64,000 nt of DNA from Candidatus Dechloromonas phosphoritropha (GCA_016722705.1 JADKGN010000004.1:744001-808000); one strand, 5' to 3'. Numbered from the stretch's first letter, positions 43,210 through 52,350 are shown. The notes: generated from the letters alone by a model not told the origin. A program made the numbers and translations.

Positions 43210-45300
43210 ATGTCGCGCAAGATTCTCGTCACCTCCGCACTTCCATACGCCAACGGCGCCATCCACCTTGGCCATCTGGTCGAATATATCCAGACCGACA
43301 TCTGGGTGCGTTACCAGAAGATGGCCGGCAACGAATGCTGGTACGTCTGCGCCGACGACACGCACGGCACGCCGATCATGCTGCGCGCCGAAACGGAAGG
43401 GATCACGCCGGAACAGTTAATTGCCCGCGTCCATGCCGAACATGCTCGCGACTTCGCCGGCTTTCATGTCGGTTTCGACAACTACCACACGACCCACTCC
43501 GACGAAACGCGCGACTGCGCCAACGACATTTATCTGAAATTACGTGCCGCCGGTCTGATCGAGACGCGCACCATCGAGCAGTTTTACGACCCGGTCAAGC
43601 AACTGTTCCTGCCCGACCGCTTCATCAAGGGCGAATGCCCGAAGTGCAACGCCAAGGACCAGTACGGCGACAACTGCGAAGTCTGCGGTGCAGCCTATGC
43701 GCCGACCGACCTGATCGAGCCGTACTCGGCCGTTTCCGGCGCCAAGCCGGAACTGCGCAGTTCCGAACATTATTTTTTCAAGCTCTCCGATCCCCGCTGT
43801 GAGGCCTTCCTGCGCCAGTACACCAGCAAGGAAAACGGTGTGCTGCAGAACGAAGCCGCCAACAAGATGCAGGAATGGCTGGGCGCGCCGGGCGAAAACA
43901 AGCTGACTGACTGGGACATTTCGCGCGACGCGCCCTATTTCGGTTTCGAGATTCCCGATGCGCCGGGCAAGTATTTCTACGTCTGGCTTGATGCGCCGAT
44001 CGGCTACATGGGTTCATTCAAGAATCTGTGCAGCAAGAACGGGCTCGATTTCGACGAGTATTTCAAGGCGGATTCGACGACTGAGATGGTTCACTTCATC
44101 GGCAAGGACATTCTCTATTTCCACGCCCTGTTCTGGCCGGCCGAACTGCAGCACGCCGGCTACCGGACGCCGACCAAGATCTTCGCGCACGGCTTCCTGA
44201 CGGTCGACGGCGCAAAAATGTCGAAATCGCGCGGCACTTTCATCACCGCCCAGAGTTACCTCGACACCGGCCTCAACCCGGAATGGCTGCGTTATTATTA
44301 TGCAGCCAAGCTGTCGGCAAGCATGGAAGACATCGACCTCAATCTTGGGGACTTCGCCGCGCGCGTCAATTCCGACCTAGTCGGCAAATACGTCAATATC
44401 GCCAGCCGCTCGGCCGGTTTCATCAGCAAGCGCTTCAACGGTCAACTCGCGCCGGCCACTGCCGACCTGCCTGCCATCCGGGCTATTCAGGAAGCCGCCG
44501 AGCGCATCGCCGAGCTGTACGAGGCACGCGAGTTCGCCAAAGCCATGCGTGAAATCATGCTACTGGCCGATGGCGCCAACCAGTACGTAGACAGCGTCAA
44601 GCCCTGGGAACTGGCCAAGCAGGAAGGCAAGGAAGGCGAACTGCACGCCGCCTGCAGCAATGCGCTCAACCTGTTCCGCCTGCTCACTGTGCTGCTGAAG
44701 CCGGTCCTGCCCGCAGTGGCGGCAAAGGTCGAGACCTTCCTCAACATCGCCCCGCTGACCTGGGCCGACGCCCGGACCCTGCTCGCCGCCGGCCACGGCA
44801 TCAATACCTACGAACACCTGATGACGCGCGTCGATCCCAAGTTGATCGAAAAGCTGGTCGCGGCCAACACGGAGTCGCTGGCGCCGACGCCGGAGCAGCA
44901 ATCACCGCAGCGCCACGCCCAGCACCAGCAAGCCGAAGTGCCGCCGGCCAGCCCGTGGGAACCGTTCTGCAACATCGACGACTTCATGAAGGTCGATCTG
45001 CGCATCGTCCGCATCGCCAATGCCGAGCAGGTGGACGGTGCCGACAAGCTGGTACGCCTGACGCTCGATGTCGGTAACAACGAGACGCGCAACGTCTTCG
45101 CCGGCATCAAATCGGCTTACGATCCGGCGCAACTGGTCGGCCGGCTGACCGTAATGGTCGCCAACCTGGCGCCGCGCAAGATGAAGTTCGGTCTTTCGGA
45201 AGGCATGGTGCTGGCTGCTTCGGACACCGCCGGCGAAACTCCGGGCATCTTCCTCCTGTCACCCGACGCGGGCGCCCAGCCGGGGATGCGCGTCAAGTAG
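43210..45300 (+). CDS. metG: methionyl-tRNA synthetase
   Basis: A 696-aa class I aminoacyl-tRNA synthetase that charges tRNA-Met. The HIGH motif is AIHLGH, the KMSKS loop is GAKMSKSRGTF, and a four-cysteine zinc knuckle is present (CPKCNAKDQYGDNCEVCG). The C-terminal ~110 residues form a tRNA-binding EMAP-like dimerisation domain (FMKVDLRIVRIANAEQVDGA). The ATG at 43210 gives MSRKILVTSALPYANG, the family start; the long upstream open frame overlaps apbC antisense and is rejected. Confidence 0.97.
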   Translation: MSRKILVTSALPYANGAIHLGHLVEYIQTDIWVRYQKMAGNECWYVCADDTHGTPIMLRAETEGITPEQLIARVHAEHARDFAGFHVGFDNYHTTHSDETRDCANDIYLKLRAAGLIETRTIEQFYDPVKQLFLPDRFIKGECPKCNAKDQYGDNCEVCGAAYAPTDLIEPYSAVSGAKPELRSSEHYFFKLSDPRCEAFLRQYTSKENGVLQNEAANKMQEWLGAPGENKLTDWDISRDAPYFGFEIPDAPGKYFYVWLDAPIGYMGSFKNLCSKNGLDFDEYFKADSTTEMVHFIGKDILYFHALFWPAELQHAGYRTPTKIFAHGFLTVDGAKMSKSRGTFITAQSYLDTGLNPEWLRYYYAAKLSASMEDIDLNLGDFAARVNSDLVGKYVNIASRSAGFISKRFNGQLAPATADLPAIRAIQEAAERIAELYEAREFAKAMREIMLLADGANQYVDSVKPWELAKQEGKEGELHAACSNALNLFRLLTVLLKPVLPAVAAKVETFLNIAPLTWADARTLLAAGHGINTYEHLMTRVDPKLIEKLVAANTESLAPTPEQQSPQRHAQHQQAEVPPASPWEPFCNIDDFMKVDLRIVRIANAEQVDGADKLVRLTLDVGNNETRNVFAGIKSAYDPAQLVGRLTVMVANLAPRKMKFGLSEGMVLAASDTAGETPGIFLLSPDAGAQPGMRVK

Positions 45301-45357
45301 CAACGGCATAACGCCGAGTTCAGCAAAATACCCCCGTTCGCGGGATTCGCTCTGCTT

Positions 45358-45380
45358 CCCGTCGCTCGCGGACCGACGGG
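45358..45380 (+). terminator. possible metG terminator hairpin
   Basis: CCCGTCG, 9-base loop, CGACGGG, about 60 bp after the metG stop. No T-run follows, so it may need Rho or be a simple hairpin. Confidence 0.35.
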
Positions 45381-45420
45381 ACCGGCGCAGCATCGCCGAC
45401 CGCCAGTCAGAGTCGTGCCT

Positions 45421-45722
45421 TCAGCCACCTATGTGCATCTGGTACTTCGCACCATTGGAAAACGTGCAGGTTCCGGCTCCCTGATACGGCGTGTTCAACT
45501 GGTACTCGCAGGACATGAAGATTCCCCCCGGGCTGTAGGCACTCGCCACACCCCGCTTTTCGTCCTCCACTACGCGAGTCGCTTCACCACTCAAGACCTG
45601 ACCTTCGTACTCGACCACGAAGCGGCCCTTCCCGGTCATCATGTTGGTGACCGATCCGCTGATGACACCGGTCCGTGTCGCCCGGTCATTGGATGGATAG
45701 AGCCTGACCGGAAGTGTTGCAA
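45421..45722 (-). pseudogene. truncated lipoprotein-like gene
   Basis: From the first ATG (45642) the frame gives 73 aa ending SNGAKYQMHIGG. The same frame is open upstream to about 45722 as ATLPVRLYPSNDRATRTGVI, which looks like the mature start of a lipoprotein (after a cysteine) with its signal peptide lost. A stop precedes it. I do not recognise the family. Two cysteines remain (FMSCEYQL, GTCTFSNG). Probably a 5'-truncated gene; an intact short gene from 45642 is the alternative. Confidence 0.45.
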
Positions 45723-46257
45723 ATCAGAGCGGACCGCCAATTCCAGTTTAGTAACGATCGTTGCCTTTACAAGGCGACCTGCGACCTTGTGTGGCAACTC
45801 CTGTTTCTGGCGAAACAGTTACTCCGCAGCAGCAACTATCAGCCTGAAAACCTGAGAGATCACATTAACTTTGATACCCAATCCGATGCCCTGTTGTCGA
45901 CTTTCCAATCTATCCACAAAATCTGTGGATAAGTCTGTGAATGATTCCCGACGATTACCCGTAAGTTGGCGTCCCACAAGCACTTTCTCTCTCCTGCACG
46001 AGTTTTGAGCTACTCTACAACTCATTGATTAAATGTATATTTATCCCGTAACATTTGATTCTCGGCAAAGCGGTCCGGCAAACTGCGCAGCAAATTTCCG
46101 AAAATCGGCATGAGAGAAGTTCTGTGAGTAAATCGGAACAGAAGGGCGGGCTTGTCAACGGTTTTTGCTCTCTTTCGGGCAACTTTCCTGGACGATGCGC
46201 GGAACCCTGCTCACCGCCATCCTCGGCGTCTCTGGGCTGCCCCGCAGCACGACGGAA
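45723..46257. other. non-coding A+T-richer region
   Basis: No gene supported. The stretch is visibly richer in A+T than its surroundings and holds an inverted pair of DnaA-box-like sites at 45911-45932. Confidence 0.4.
45911..45932. promoter_or_regulatory. inverted pair of DnaA-box-like sequences
   Basis: TATCCACA (45911-45918), 5-bp spacer AAATC, TGTGGATAA (45924-45932). The right half is a perfect complement of the DnaA box TTATCCACA; the left half differs only in its first base (CTATCCACA). No replication gene lies nearby. Confidence 0.4.
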
Positions 46258-46345
46258 CCCCGAAGTCGTCATCCCCGACATGACGCACCTGATCCAGTTC
46301 AACAGCGCTGGCCCCGAGGGTTTCGTGAGCCTGCGCGACAAGCAG
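46258..46345 (+). pseudogene. relic of a SulP STAS domain
   Basis: Frame NPEVVIPDMTHLIQFNSAGP...LRDKQYK closely matches the STAS segment of the intact SulP gene (HPEVVILDMTRLIQLDTTGL...LRDKLHK, about 54385-54480). Homology fades on both sides and no start or transmembrane part is present. It is a fragment of a second SulP gene or of a duplication. Confidence 0.65.
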
Positions 46346-46517
46346 TACAAGCATCGCCACACTCACCGGCGCTCGAAGCCAGCATCGGCGGGGGCGCGCC
46401 ATTTTCATGCCAGCGAAACATCAGAGCCTTTGCTCAACAGTCGCTGCGCGACAGCAAGGTCGCCGGTCTGTGCTGCGTCAACCAGTCCGGTGAACATTGA
46501 ACCTACCTCGACAACGG

Positions 46518-47903
46518 CTATTTCTCGACCGTCTGGGGATGGAACCAGGCCAGCTTTTCATGCAAGGTGACAACGCCGCCAACGATGATCAGGGTCGGCG
46601 CCTGCGGCTTTTCGCGCTCGGCGATGCCGGGTAGCGTCGCCAGCGTGCCGGTGAAGACGCGCTGGTTCTGCGTCGTGCCTTGCTGGACGATAGCGATCGG
46701 GGTGGTCTCGGGCATGCCGTGCCGGACGAGTTCTTCACACAGCGTGTCAAGTCCGTGCAGGCCCATGTAGACCACGACGGTCTGGTTCGGTCTGGCCAGC
46801 GCGCTCCAGTCCAGGTTCATCTTGCCGTCCTTGAGGTGGCCGGTAACGAACAGGCAGCACTGGGCATGGTCGCGGTGGGTGAGCGGAATGCCAGCATAGG
46901 AGGCGACACCGGCCGCCGCGGTGATGCCGGGCACGACCTGGAAGGGGATATTCTGCGCCGCCAGCGTCTCGATTTCCTCGCCGCCGCGTCCGAAGATGAA
47001 GGGGTCGCCACCCTTGAGGCGGACTACGCGCTTGCCTTCCCTGGCCAGGCGGACGAGCAGTTCGTTTATCTCCTCCTGGCGCATGGTGTGGCTGGCGCGC
47101 TGCTTGCCGACAAAAATGCGCTGCGCATCACGCCGCGTCATGTCGACGATGGTCTTTGCCACCAGATTATCGTACACCACCACATCGGCCTTCTGCATCA
47201 GGCGCAGGGCGCGGAAGGTAAGCAGGTCGGGGTCGCCAGGGCCGGCGCCAACCAGGTAGACCTCACCGGCCAAGGTGTTGTCCTCGTCCGCGAGCATCTG
47301 CCGCAGCATGGCCTCGGCACCGCTGTCGTCGCCGGCCAGGACCTTCTCGGCCACTGCGCCGTCCAGCGCGTTTTCCCAGAAGATGCGGCGTTTGGGCGGA
47401 TTGGTCACGTGCTCCTTGACCAGTTCGCGGAAGCGCACGGCAAAGGCAGCCAGGCGGCTGTAGTTCTGCGGGATAACGGCTTCCAGCTTGCCGCGCATCA
47501 TGCGCGTCAGCACCGGGGAACCGCCGCCGCTCGAGAAGGCCACCATCAGCGGCGAACGGTCAAGAATCGAAGGCATGATGAAGCTGCACAATTCCGGGTC
47601 GTCAACGACGTTGACCGGAAGATTGCGCGCCCGCGCCAGTTCGGAGACCTGACGATTGACGTCGCGGTCGTTGGTGGCGGCGATGACCAGCACGGCGCCG
47701 TCCAGGTACTCGGGCGCGAAGTCGGCAACGATGGCCTCGACCCCGGGCTGCCCGGCCAGTTCCGGCTCGATCTCGGGGGCAACGACACGCACGCGGGCGC
47801 CCGCTTCGAGCAGCACGCCGCTCTTGCGTGCGGCCACCTCACCACCGCCGACCACCAGGCACAACCTGCCCCTGATGTCGTGAAACGCCGGCAGGTAGTC
47901 CAT
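46518..47903 (-). CDS. cysG: siroheme synthase (multifunctional)
   Basis: A 461-aa enzyme making siroheme from uroporphyrinogen III for sulfite and nitrite reductases. The N-terminal NAD-dependent dehydrogenase/ferrochelatase domain starts LCLVVGGGEVAARKSGVLLE; the C-terminal SUMT methyltransferase has VYLVGAGPGDPDLLTFRALR and RLKGGDPFIFGRGGEE and VVPGITAAAGVASYAGIPLT. Full length for CysG. Its start overlaps the DUF4202 gene stop by one base (TGATG). Confidence 0.96.
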   Translation of the reverse strand: MDYLPAFHDIRGRLCLVVGGGEVAARKSGVLLEAGARVRVVAPEIEPELAGQPGVEAIVADFAPEYLDGAVLVIAATNDRDVNRQVSELARARNLPVNVVDDPELCSFIMPSILDRSPLMVAFSSGGGSPVLTRMMRGKLEAVIPQNYSRLAAFAVRFRELVKEHVTNPPKRRIFWENALDGAVAEKVLAGDDSGAEAMLRQMLADEDNTLAGEVYLVGAGPGDPDLLTFRALRLMQKADVVVYDNLVAKTIVDMTRRDAQRIFVGKQRASHTMRQEEINELLVRLAREGKRVVRLKGGDPFIFGRGGEEIETLAAQNIPFQVVPGITAAAGVASYAGIPLTHRDHAQCCLFVTGHLKDGKMNLDWSALARPNQTVVVYMGLHGLDTLCEELVRHGMPETTPIAIVQQGTTQNQRVFTGTLATLPGIAEREKPQAPTLIIVGGVVTLHEKLAWFHPQTVEK

Positions 47904-48505
47904 CAGCCTTGCACCGCCTTGAGTATCAGCGGCACCAGCGCCTCGGGCAGGCAGATCCCGCCGGACAGCGCGAATTCATGCGCGCGCCGCGACATCTTCC
48001 GCCAGGTCTTGTTGATGATCTGCAACCACTTTTCCTCGCTGTATTCCGGGTGCTTCGCGGCGAAATTGTTCATGTAATGCTCGATGAAGACCAGATCGCC
48101 GACGTCTTCCATCGTCTGCGTTTCCGGATTGACCTTGAGTCCCTTCTTGCTGACGATCGCCATCACGCGCTCGACCATTCCCTCATCGTAGCCGGCCTGG
48201 CGCATCAGGTCCCCGGCGGTCCGGGCGTGAAATCCGTACAGGCGCGTGCGCCATTGCAGGTAGCCCTGGCGGTCCATCGGAAATTCGCTGCGCGCGATCT
48301 TCCAGCGCTGGATATGCTGGGCGCGCACTGCCAGCTTGACGGCTTCCGAGGCTTCCGGCACATAACGCTCCTGCATCTCGCCCATGCGTAGTGAATAGAG
48401 GAGTTCCTTGGGAACTGCCTCGCCCTGATGCTGTTCCTTGTTCGGATCTTCGCCGTTAGCCTGGTCAAAGGCCGCGATTGCCGCCTGGAAGGAGGACTGG
48501 GTCAT
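47903..48505 (-). CDS. DUF4202 family protein
   Basis: A 200-aa soluble protein: FQAAIAAFDQANGEDPNKEQ, YSLRMGEMQERYVPEASEAV, LAVRAQHIQRWKIARSEFPM, LQWRTRLYGFHARTAGDLMR. This is the DUF4202 family, found beside sulfur-assimilation genes. Histidines in AVRAQHIQRW, HEFAL and EHYMN resemble an HD-like all-helical fold, but no catalytic role is established. It is translationally coupled to cysG. Confidence 0.85.
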   Translation of the reverse strand: MTQSSFQAAIAAFDQANGEDPNKEQHQGEAVPKELLYSLRMGEMQERYVPEASEAVKLAVRAQHIQRWKIARSEFPMDRQGYLQWRTRLYGFHARTAGDLMRQAGYDEGMVERVMAIVSKKGLKVNPETQTMEDVGDLVFIEHYMNNFAAKHPEYSEEKWLQIINKTWRKMSRRAHEFALSGGICLPEALVPLILKAVQG

Positions 48506-48645
48506 GGTGCTCCCGCGTTTACTGAGTAATTTCCGGCCTGCTGGTCCTTAATCTCTGCCGCCTGATGAAGGTGGCGAAGCGCGTGGTCCAGTTTTCTTGG
48601 AGTGCTTTTCATGGTTCGGGAATGGCCCGGTTGGTAGCGCCGGCC

Positions 48646-49113
48646 CTAGATGAACAGGCAGATATCCGTTTCTCCTGCAAATCCGAAGAACGTTGCCGCG
48701 CCGCCGTATTCGACATTATCGATGAATTCGCTCTTGTCAAACTCGAACAGGTCTACGGTCATCTGGCAAGCGATGAACTTGACGTCGGCTTCGAGGCAGA
48801 GACCGCGCAACTCCTCCAGCGTGGCGACGCCATGCTTCTTGAGTTTCTGCTTCATCATCATGGTGGCCATGGTTTCCATTCCGGGCAGCATTTGCACCAT
48901 CACCGGCATCGGAACGGGCATCGGCATCGCCGGATTGGCCAACGGACTGATCTTGACGGCGGAAAGGTCCTTGCGCAGCAATTGCAGCCCATAGAAGGTG
49001 AAGAAGATCTGAACGTCGTAGCCCAGAGCGGCGGCGGTCGACGCCAGGATGAATGGCGGATACGCCATGTCCAGGGTGCCCTTGGTGGCGATGATCGCCA
49101 TTTTCTTGGTCAT
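48646..49113 (-). CDS. DsrE/DsrF-like (DsrE2) sulfur-trafficking protein
   Basis: A 155-aa protein from the ATG at 49113, preceded by AGGAGG. TKKMAIIATKGTLDMAYPPF and YDVQIFFTFYGLQLLRKD are typical of the DsrE2/peroxiredoxin-like family. The conserved cysteine is in LEADVKFIACQMTVDLF; a second lies in ELRGLCLEADV. A methionine-rich stretch (NPAMPMPVPMPVMVQMLPGM) is common in the family. It probably relays persulfide sulfur with a TusA partner; the adjacent tusA-like gene is broken. Confidence 0.85.
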   Translation of the reverse strand: MTKKMAIIATKGTLDMAYPPFILASTAAALGYDVQIFFTFYGLQLLRKDLSAVKISPLANPAMPMPVPMPVMVQMLPGMETMATMMMKQKLKKHGVATLEELRGLCLEADVKFIACQMTVDLFEFDKSEFIDNVEYGGAATFFGFAGETDICLFI

Positions 49114-49147
49114 GCTTTCCTCCTTTGCTTTCTGATTCAATTGACGC

Positions 49148-49375
49148 TTATTTCTTCTTCATCAAGAAGAGGTATTCGCCGTTTTCCTCGGCGGCAGACA
49201 TCAGGGTATTGCCCGTCGGGTCGGCGAACGCCTGCATGTCCGTTATCGCGCCACGATCGGTGGCAATCATCTTGCGCACCTGGCCGCTGGTCATGTCCGC
49301 CGGCGATTACTTGGTCCTCACGATCGGCAAGGGGCAGGAAGAGCCACGCACGTTGAGTTCCTTGTCAAAATTCAT
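49148..49375 (-). pseudogene. TusA-like sulfurtransferase with in-frame stop
   Basis: ATG at 49375 (after GGAGATG) opens MNFDKELNVRGSSCPLPIVR-TK; the CPxP signature is intact. Codon 23 is TAA (49307-49309). The frame then continues coherently as SPADMTSGQVRKMIATDRGA...EYLFLMKKK to 49148. The family has K-K at this point, so one or two base changes explain the stop. Total 75 codons fits TusA/YeeD proteins. It lies just upstream of the DsrE-like gene, its usual neighbour. Confidence 0.75.
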
Positions 49376-49553
49376 AATTCATCTCCCACTGTCCGGATAT
49401 ACAAAATGAGCCATTATGAACTGAAGCTTGCGCTGCATCATCAGGAACGCACAGGCAGGTTCCGTGCATACCCACGACGGGTGAAGCAGATATCCCGATC
49501 GGGTTATGTTTGCGCCAGTCGCCATGCCGGCATGGCACCCGCGATCGGCCGTA

Positions 49554-49691
49554 TCAGCTTTGCGGAACGATCAGCGTTGGCACATCGGTCGATCCCACGA
49601 TGTCCCGCATATTCCCTGCCTTGCCGAAGGGAAACCTTCGATAGCGCTGACGGCCGATGGCCACGAGGTCGGCTGCCGTCTCCGGCCACCA
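49554..49691 (-). pseudogene. universal stress protein C-terminal relic
   Basis: The frame WWPETAADLVAIGRQRYRRF...AGNMRDIVGSTDVPTLIVPQ ends in a TGA at 49554-49556. ADLVAIG...G...V...VPTLIV is the conserved C-terminal part of UspA-like proteins. No N-terminal part is present in frame. Confidence 0.5.
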
Positions 49692-49973
49692 GGGCGCTGG
49701 CCAAGCGCGACCAGCAGCCCGGCGCCGCGCACAAAGTCAAGATGAAAGGGAAAAAGCCGCCGATGATCGGTACGTAAGGACCCCGCCGCCAACGCCAGAC
49801 GGCACCGCGACGATGCCAAGGAGAAAACAGGTGACAAACAGGCCCAGCGGCCATCCCCACCACGGCATGGAACTCGCCGGCGGAATGCTCTCGACAGCCA
49901 GAACACTGGCCGCGAAAAACGCCAAGGTCAGAAAGATCACTTGCGCGTTGCATTTAATCACTAACCAGTTCAA
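49692..49973 (-). pseudogene. TauE/SafE-like sulfite exporter fragment with frameshifts
   Basis: Three minus-strand frames together read GWPLGLFVTCFLLGIVAVPS-GVGGGVL, then YVPIIGGFFPF, then HLDFVRGAGLLVALG. In TauE/SafE-family membrane proteins these segments are contiguous, so two frameshifts are needed. Only the N-terminal part of a ~260-aa protein remains, merging into the stress-protein relic. Confidence 0.5.
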
Positions 49974-49996
49974 TCATCACAAATCATGAGAAGAAT

Positions 49997-51511
49997 TCAG
50001 GATGCGCAAGCCATGGTTGGCACTATGTTGAAGCGGGTCAATGAGCAGGCCGCAGCGACGACTGAACGTCCCAATCGAGTGAGGTAGTAGCGATAGGTAT
50101 GAGTGACTTTCTTGATCAAGCCGAGCGTACGCAGTCGGGCAAGTTGGCGCGACATGGCGGACGGAGTGAGCTTCAGATAGCTGAGAAGATCGGCACGACG
50201 CCAACCGTGAATGTTGAACTCGCCGCGTTGCATGGTTTGCAGCAAGGCTTTCTCGGCAGGATCAAAGAAGTTCACCCCTTTGACACCGGGAGCCGCCCCC
50301 AACCGTGGCATGCTCAATCGCTCCAAGTCACGCTCGCCGGCACTGGGGTCATCGAGGCTGGAGAGGAACGCCAGGTAACGTTGGTTGCAGCCGAGCAGGA
50401 TGTCGCGCAGGTCGATCAGGCTATAGATTGTCTTCTTCAGGGGCGCCAATTCTCGGGTGGCGTGCCTGTCCTTGTGTTCCACCTTGCGGTGGTGTTTGAA
50501 GAAACTCACGTCATTGACGGTCGTTTCGACCCGCAGTACGCGGGAGAATTTGTCATACACCTTGACGCCAGCGGCGCCCATGGTGTGCTTGATGCAGCGC
50601 CCCTCGATACGGGTGGACAACCGGGAACCGATCTCCTGGGCCAGTTGTGGCGTGACCTTCTTGCCCAGAAAGCTGGAGACGCGTTCTGCGTTGGCGGCCA
50701 AGACCGCTTGGCGCGAAATGGCGTCATACAGTGGAACCAATATCTGCTCACTGCGAAACATCAGGTCGGTGGAGTATTCGACTTGGCGCAAGCTCCAGTG
50801 ATACGAGGATCCAAAGACGTCAAGCACTGGGCACAACCACTGCGCATAGCGATCCAGTCGCGGGTGAAGTACGTCGGGACTGAACGCATCCGCCAGCGCC
50901 TGCGCCTGCGCGATGTCGGCGACACGCAGGAAGGCGTTGTCCTGCTGGAGGAAGTCGATCCTTTCTCGCGTCAGAGTTCTTGCCAGAGCGCTGTGACCAT
51001 TACAGTAGAACTGCAACCCGAACGGTGCCCACGTCGGCACACGCAGGTAGCACAACCCCAGTTCCTCGTCGATGAAATAGAAGTAGTAGTGCAGGCACTT
51101 GCCTTGATCGGGGCGCAGGTAAGTCTTGCCACTGCCTTTGTCATGCCACGGTTTGTAGCTCGGACAGGCTTCCATGGCCGAGAGCACATGCACCAAACCC
51201 GGTGCGTCGCCGCGACCGGCGAGCACTCGCGCGACCAACTCTTCCTTGCGAATATGGCTTTTGCTGACGTGCTCGATTTCAATACCCGCCGCCAGACACA
51301 CCTCCTGCGCACGCTCACGAATGCGATCTCGCAGCGGCTCGGCAAATCGCGGGTAGTCGAATACCCGAATTCCGTGCGTGTACAAATAACTCGTCATTCC
51401 TGCCGCGTAGCACGCACCAGGCAGCGTGCCGGTGATAATGATCCGGTCAAAGCACGAAAGCACGCCATGCATGTTCGTCGCGTATCGTTCCGCCAGAGCC
51501 ATCGCCAACAT
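49997..51511 (-). CDS. orphan winged-helix protein, 504 aa, unknown family
   Basis: The ATG at 51511 follows GAGGAGG (an ATG at 51529 precedes that site). The N-terminus has VLSCFDRIIITGTLPGACYA and YLYTHGIRVFDYPRFAEPLR; the middle has conserved-looking motifs (KCLHYYFYFIDEELGLCYLR, VPTWAPFGLQFYCNGHSALA). The C-terminal ~90 residues form a MarR-like winged helix (RRADLLSYLKLTPSAMSRQL, LRTLGLIKKVTHTYRYYLT). I recall similar full-length proteins as annotated hypotheticals in many genomes, often multi-copy, but know no function or IS family. No DDE-type triad or terminal inverted repeats were found. It sits among gene relics, suggesting mobility. Confidence 0.7.
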   Translation of the reverse strand: MLAMALAERYATNMHGVLSCFDRIIITGTLPGACYAAGMTSYLYTHGIRVFDYPRFAEPLRDRIRERAQEVCLAAGIEIEHVSKSHIRKEELVARVLAGRGDAPGLVHVLSAMEACPSYKPWHDKGSGKTYLRPDQGKCLHYYFYFIDEELGLCYLRVPTWAPFGLQFYCNGHSALARTLTRERIDFLQQDNAFLRVADIAQAQALADAFSPDVLHPRLDRYAQWLCPVLDVFGSSYHWSLRQVEYSTDLMFRSEQILVPLYDAISRQAVLAANAERVSSFLGKKVTPQLAQEIGSRLSTRIEGRCIKHTMGAAGVKVYDKFSRVLRVETTVNDVSFFKHHRKVEHKDRHATRELAPLKKTIYSLIDLRDILLGCNQRYLAFLSSLDDPSAGERDLERLSMPRLGAAPGVKGVNFFDPAEKALLQTMQRGEFNIHGWRRADLLSYLKLTPSAMSRQLARLRTLGLIKKVTHTYRYYLTRLGRSVVAAACSLTRFNIVPTMACAS

Positions 51512-51617
51512 GATCGCCTCCTCGGTCATTCGTCAGGCTTCTATCGTAATACCTGTTTGGTTCCGGCTCGTCCGGCTTAGGGAATAGTCCCAGATTGCCG
51601 GGCCTCCTCTCTCAGCA

Positions 51618-52117
51618 TCAGGACACGCCCTGGTAATACAGATTCTGAGGATGCCGCGCTTCGCCGAAGAAATACCAGCGTTCGCCCAGCAAGCCGGCAT
51701 ATTGCACGAGGAAGGCCAGCAATGGCAGCGTCAGGGCGAGCACCGAGGGAAGGACAAACACCCTCAGGATCATCGTGGGCGGAATGCCGCGTACGAACGA
51801 GACACTCCTGCCGCGGAAGAACTCGCGGGTGTTGAACTCCCTCCCATCGCGCCTTGCGCCTTCTGAACGATCCGCGGAAGACGAATGCCGAGAGCGCTCT
51901 GCAACGGATTCAGCCTGGCGTTGCGCAGCAGCGAAGCACCGCGCATCAGCACGGCGAACAGGGCAGACGCAAAAGCCGACTGCGCCAGCAGCCTGTCGCG
52001 CAACAGTTCCTCAATGTCCTCGGCGCAGGCGTGGCTCTCGGCAAAATAGCCGCCAACCGCTGCCGTATGGCCTGACTCGACAGCTGGCACCCCCAAGCGC
52101 CGTCTTACCGCGGCCAT
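51618..52117 (-). pseudogene. DmsC-like membrane anchor relic with frameshift
   Basis: One frame gives SLLRNARLNPLQSALGIRLP-RIVQKAQGAMGG; after a shift near 51840 (GGGAGGGAGTTC) another gives FNTREFFRGRSVSFVRGIPP, a membrane helix (FVLPSVLALTLPLLAFLVQY) and GLLGERWYFFGEARHPQNLY to TGA at 51618. These match the C-terminal part of DMSO-reductase-type anchor subunits. The catalytic and Fe-S subunits are absent from the window. Confidence 0.5.
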
Positions 52118-52350
52118 GCCGGCCGTCTTCTTCTAAGCAATGCGGAAGCCGCGATCGACCAGATAACTCCCCTAGTCGATGCAGGCCAGGCAGGGCAACG
52201 GCATGTAGACTCGACCAGCTGCACGTCTTCGGCGGCTCGGGAGCAAGCAGGCAGGCAGCAACCCGAGACAGCAACAAAGACAAGGAAGGAACGCAGCATG
52301 GCGGCTCGGGTTCGGGCAAACTGACGATACCCCATTACAAGGCCCACCAA
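52118..52350. other. intergenic, no gene seen
   Basis: No supported gene; probably more of the decayed anchor-subunit gene, but no frame here is recognisable. Confidence 0.4.

Noticed and set aside
45911..45932. Chromosomal or plasmid origin of replication
   Set aside because: Only two boxes, no dnaA/dnaN/rep gene or A+T-rich 13-mers recognised nearby; kept only as a site of interest.
49406..49777. 123-codon ORF after the tusA-like gene
   Set aside because: Antisense to the stress-protein and TauE/SafE relics and without coherent family sequence.
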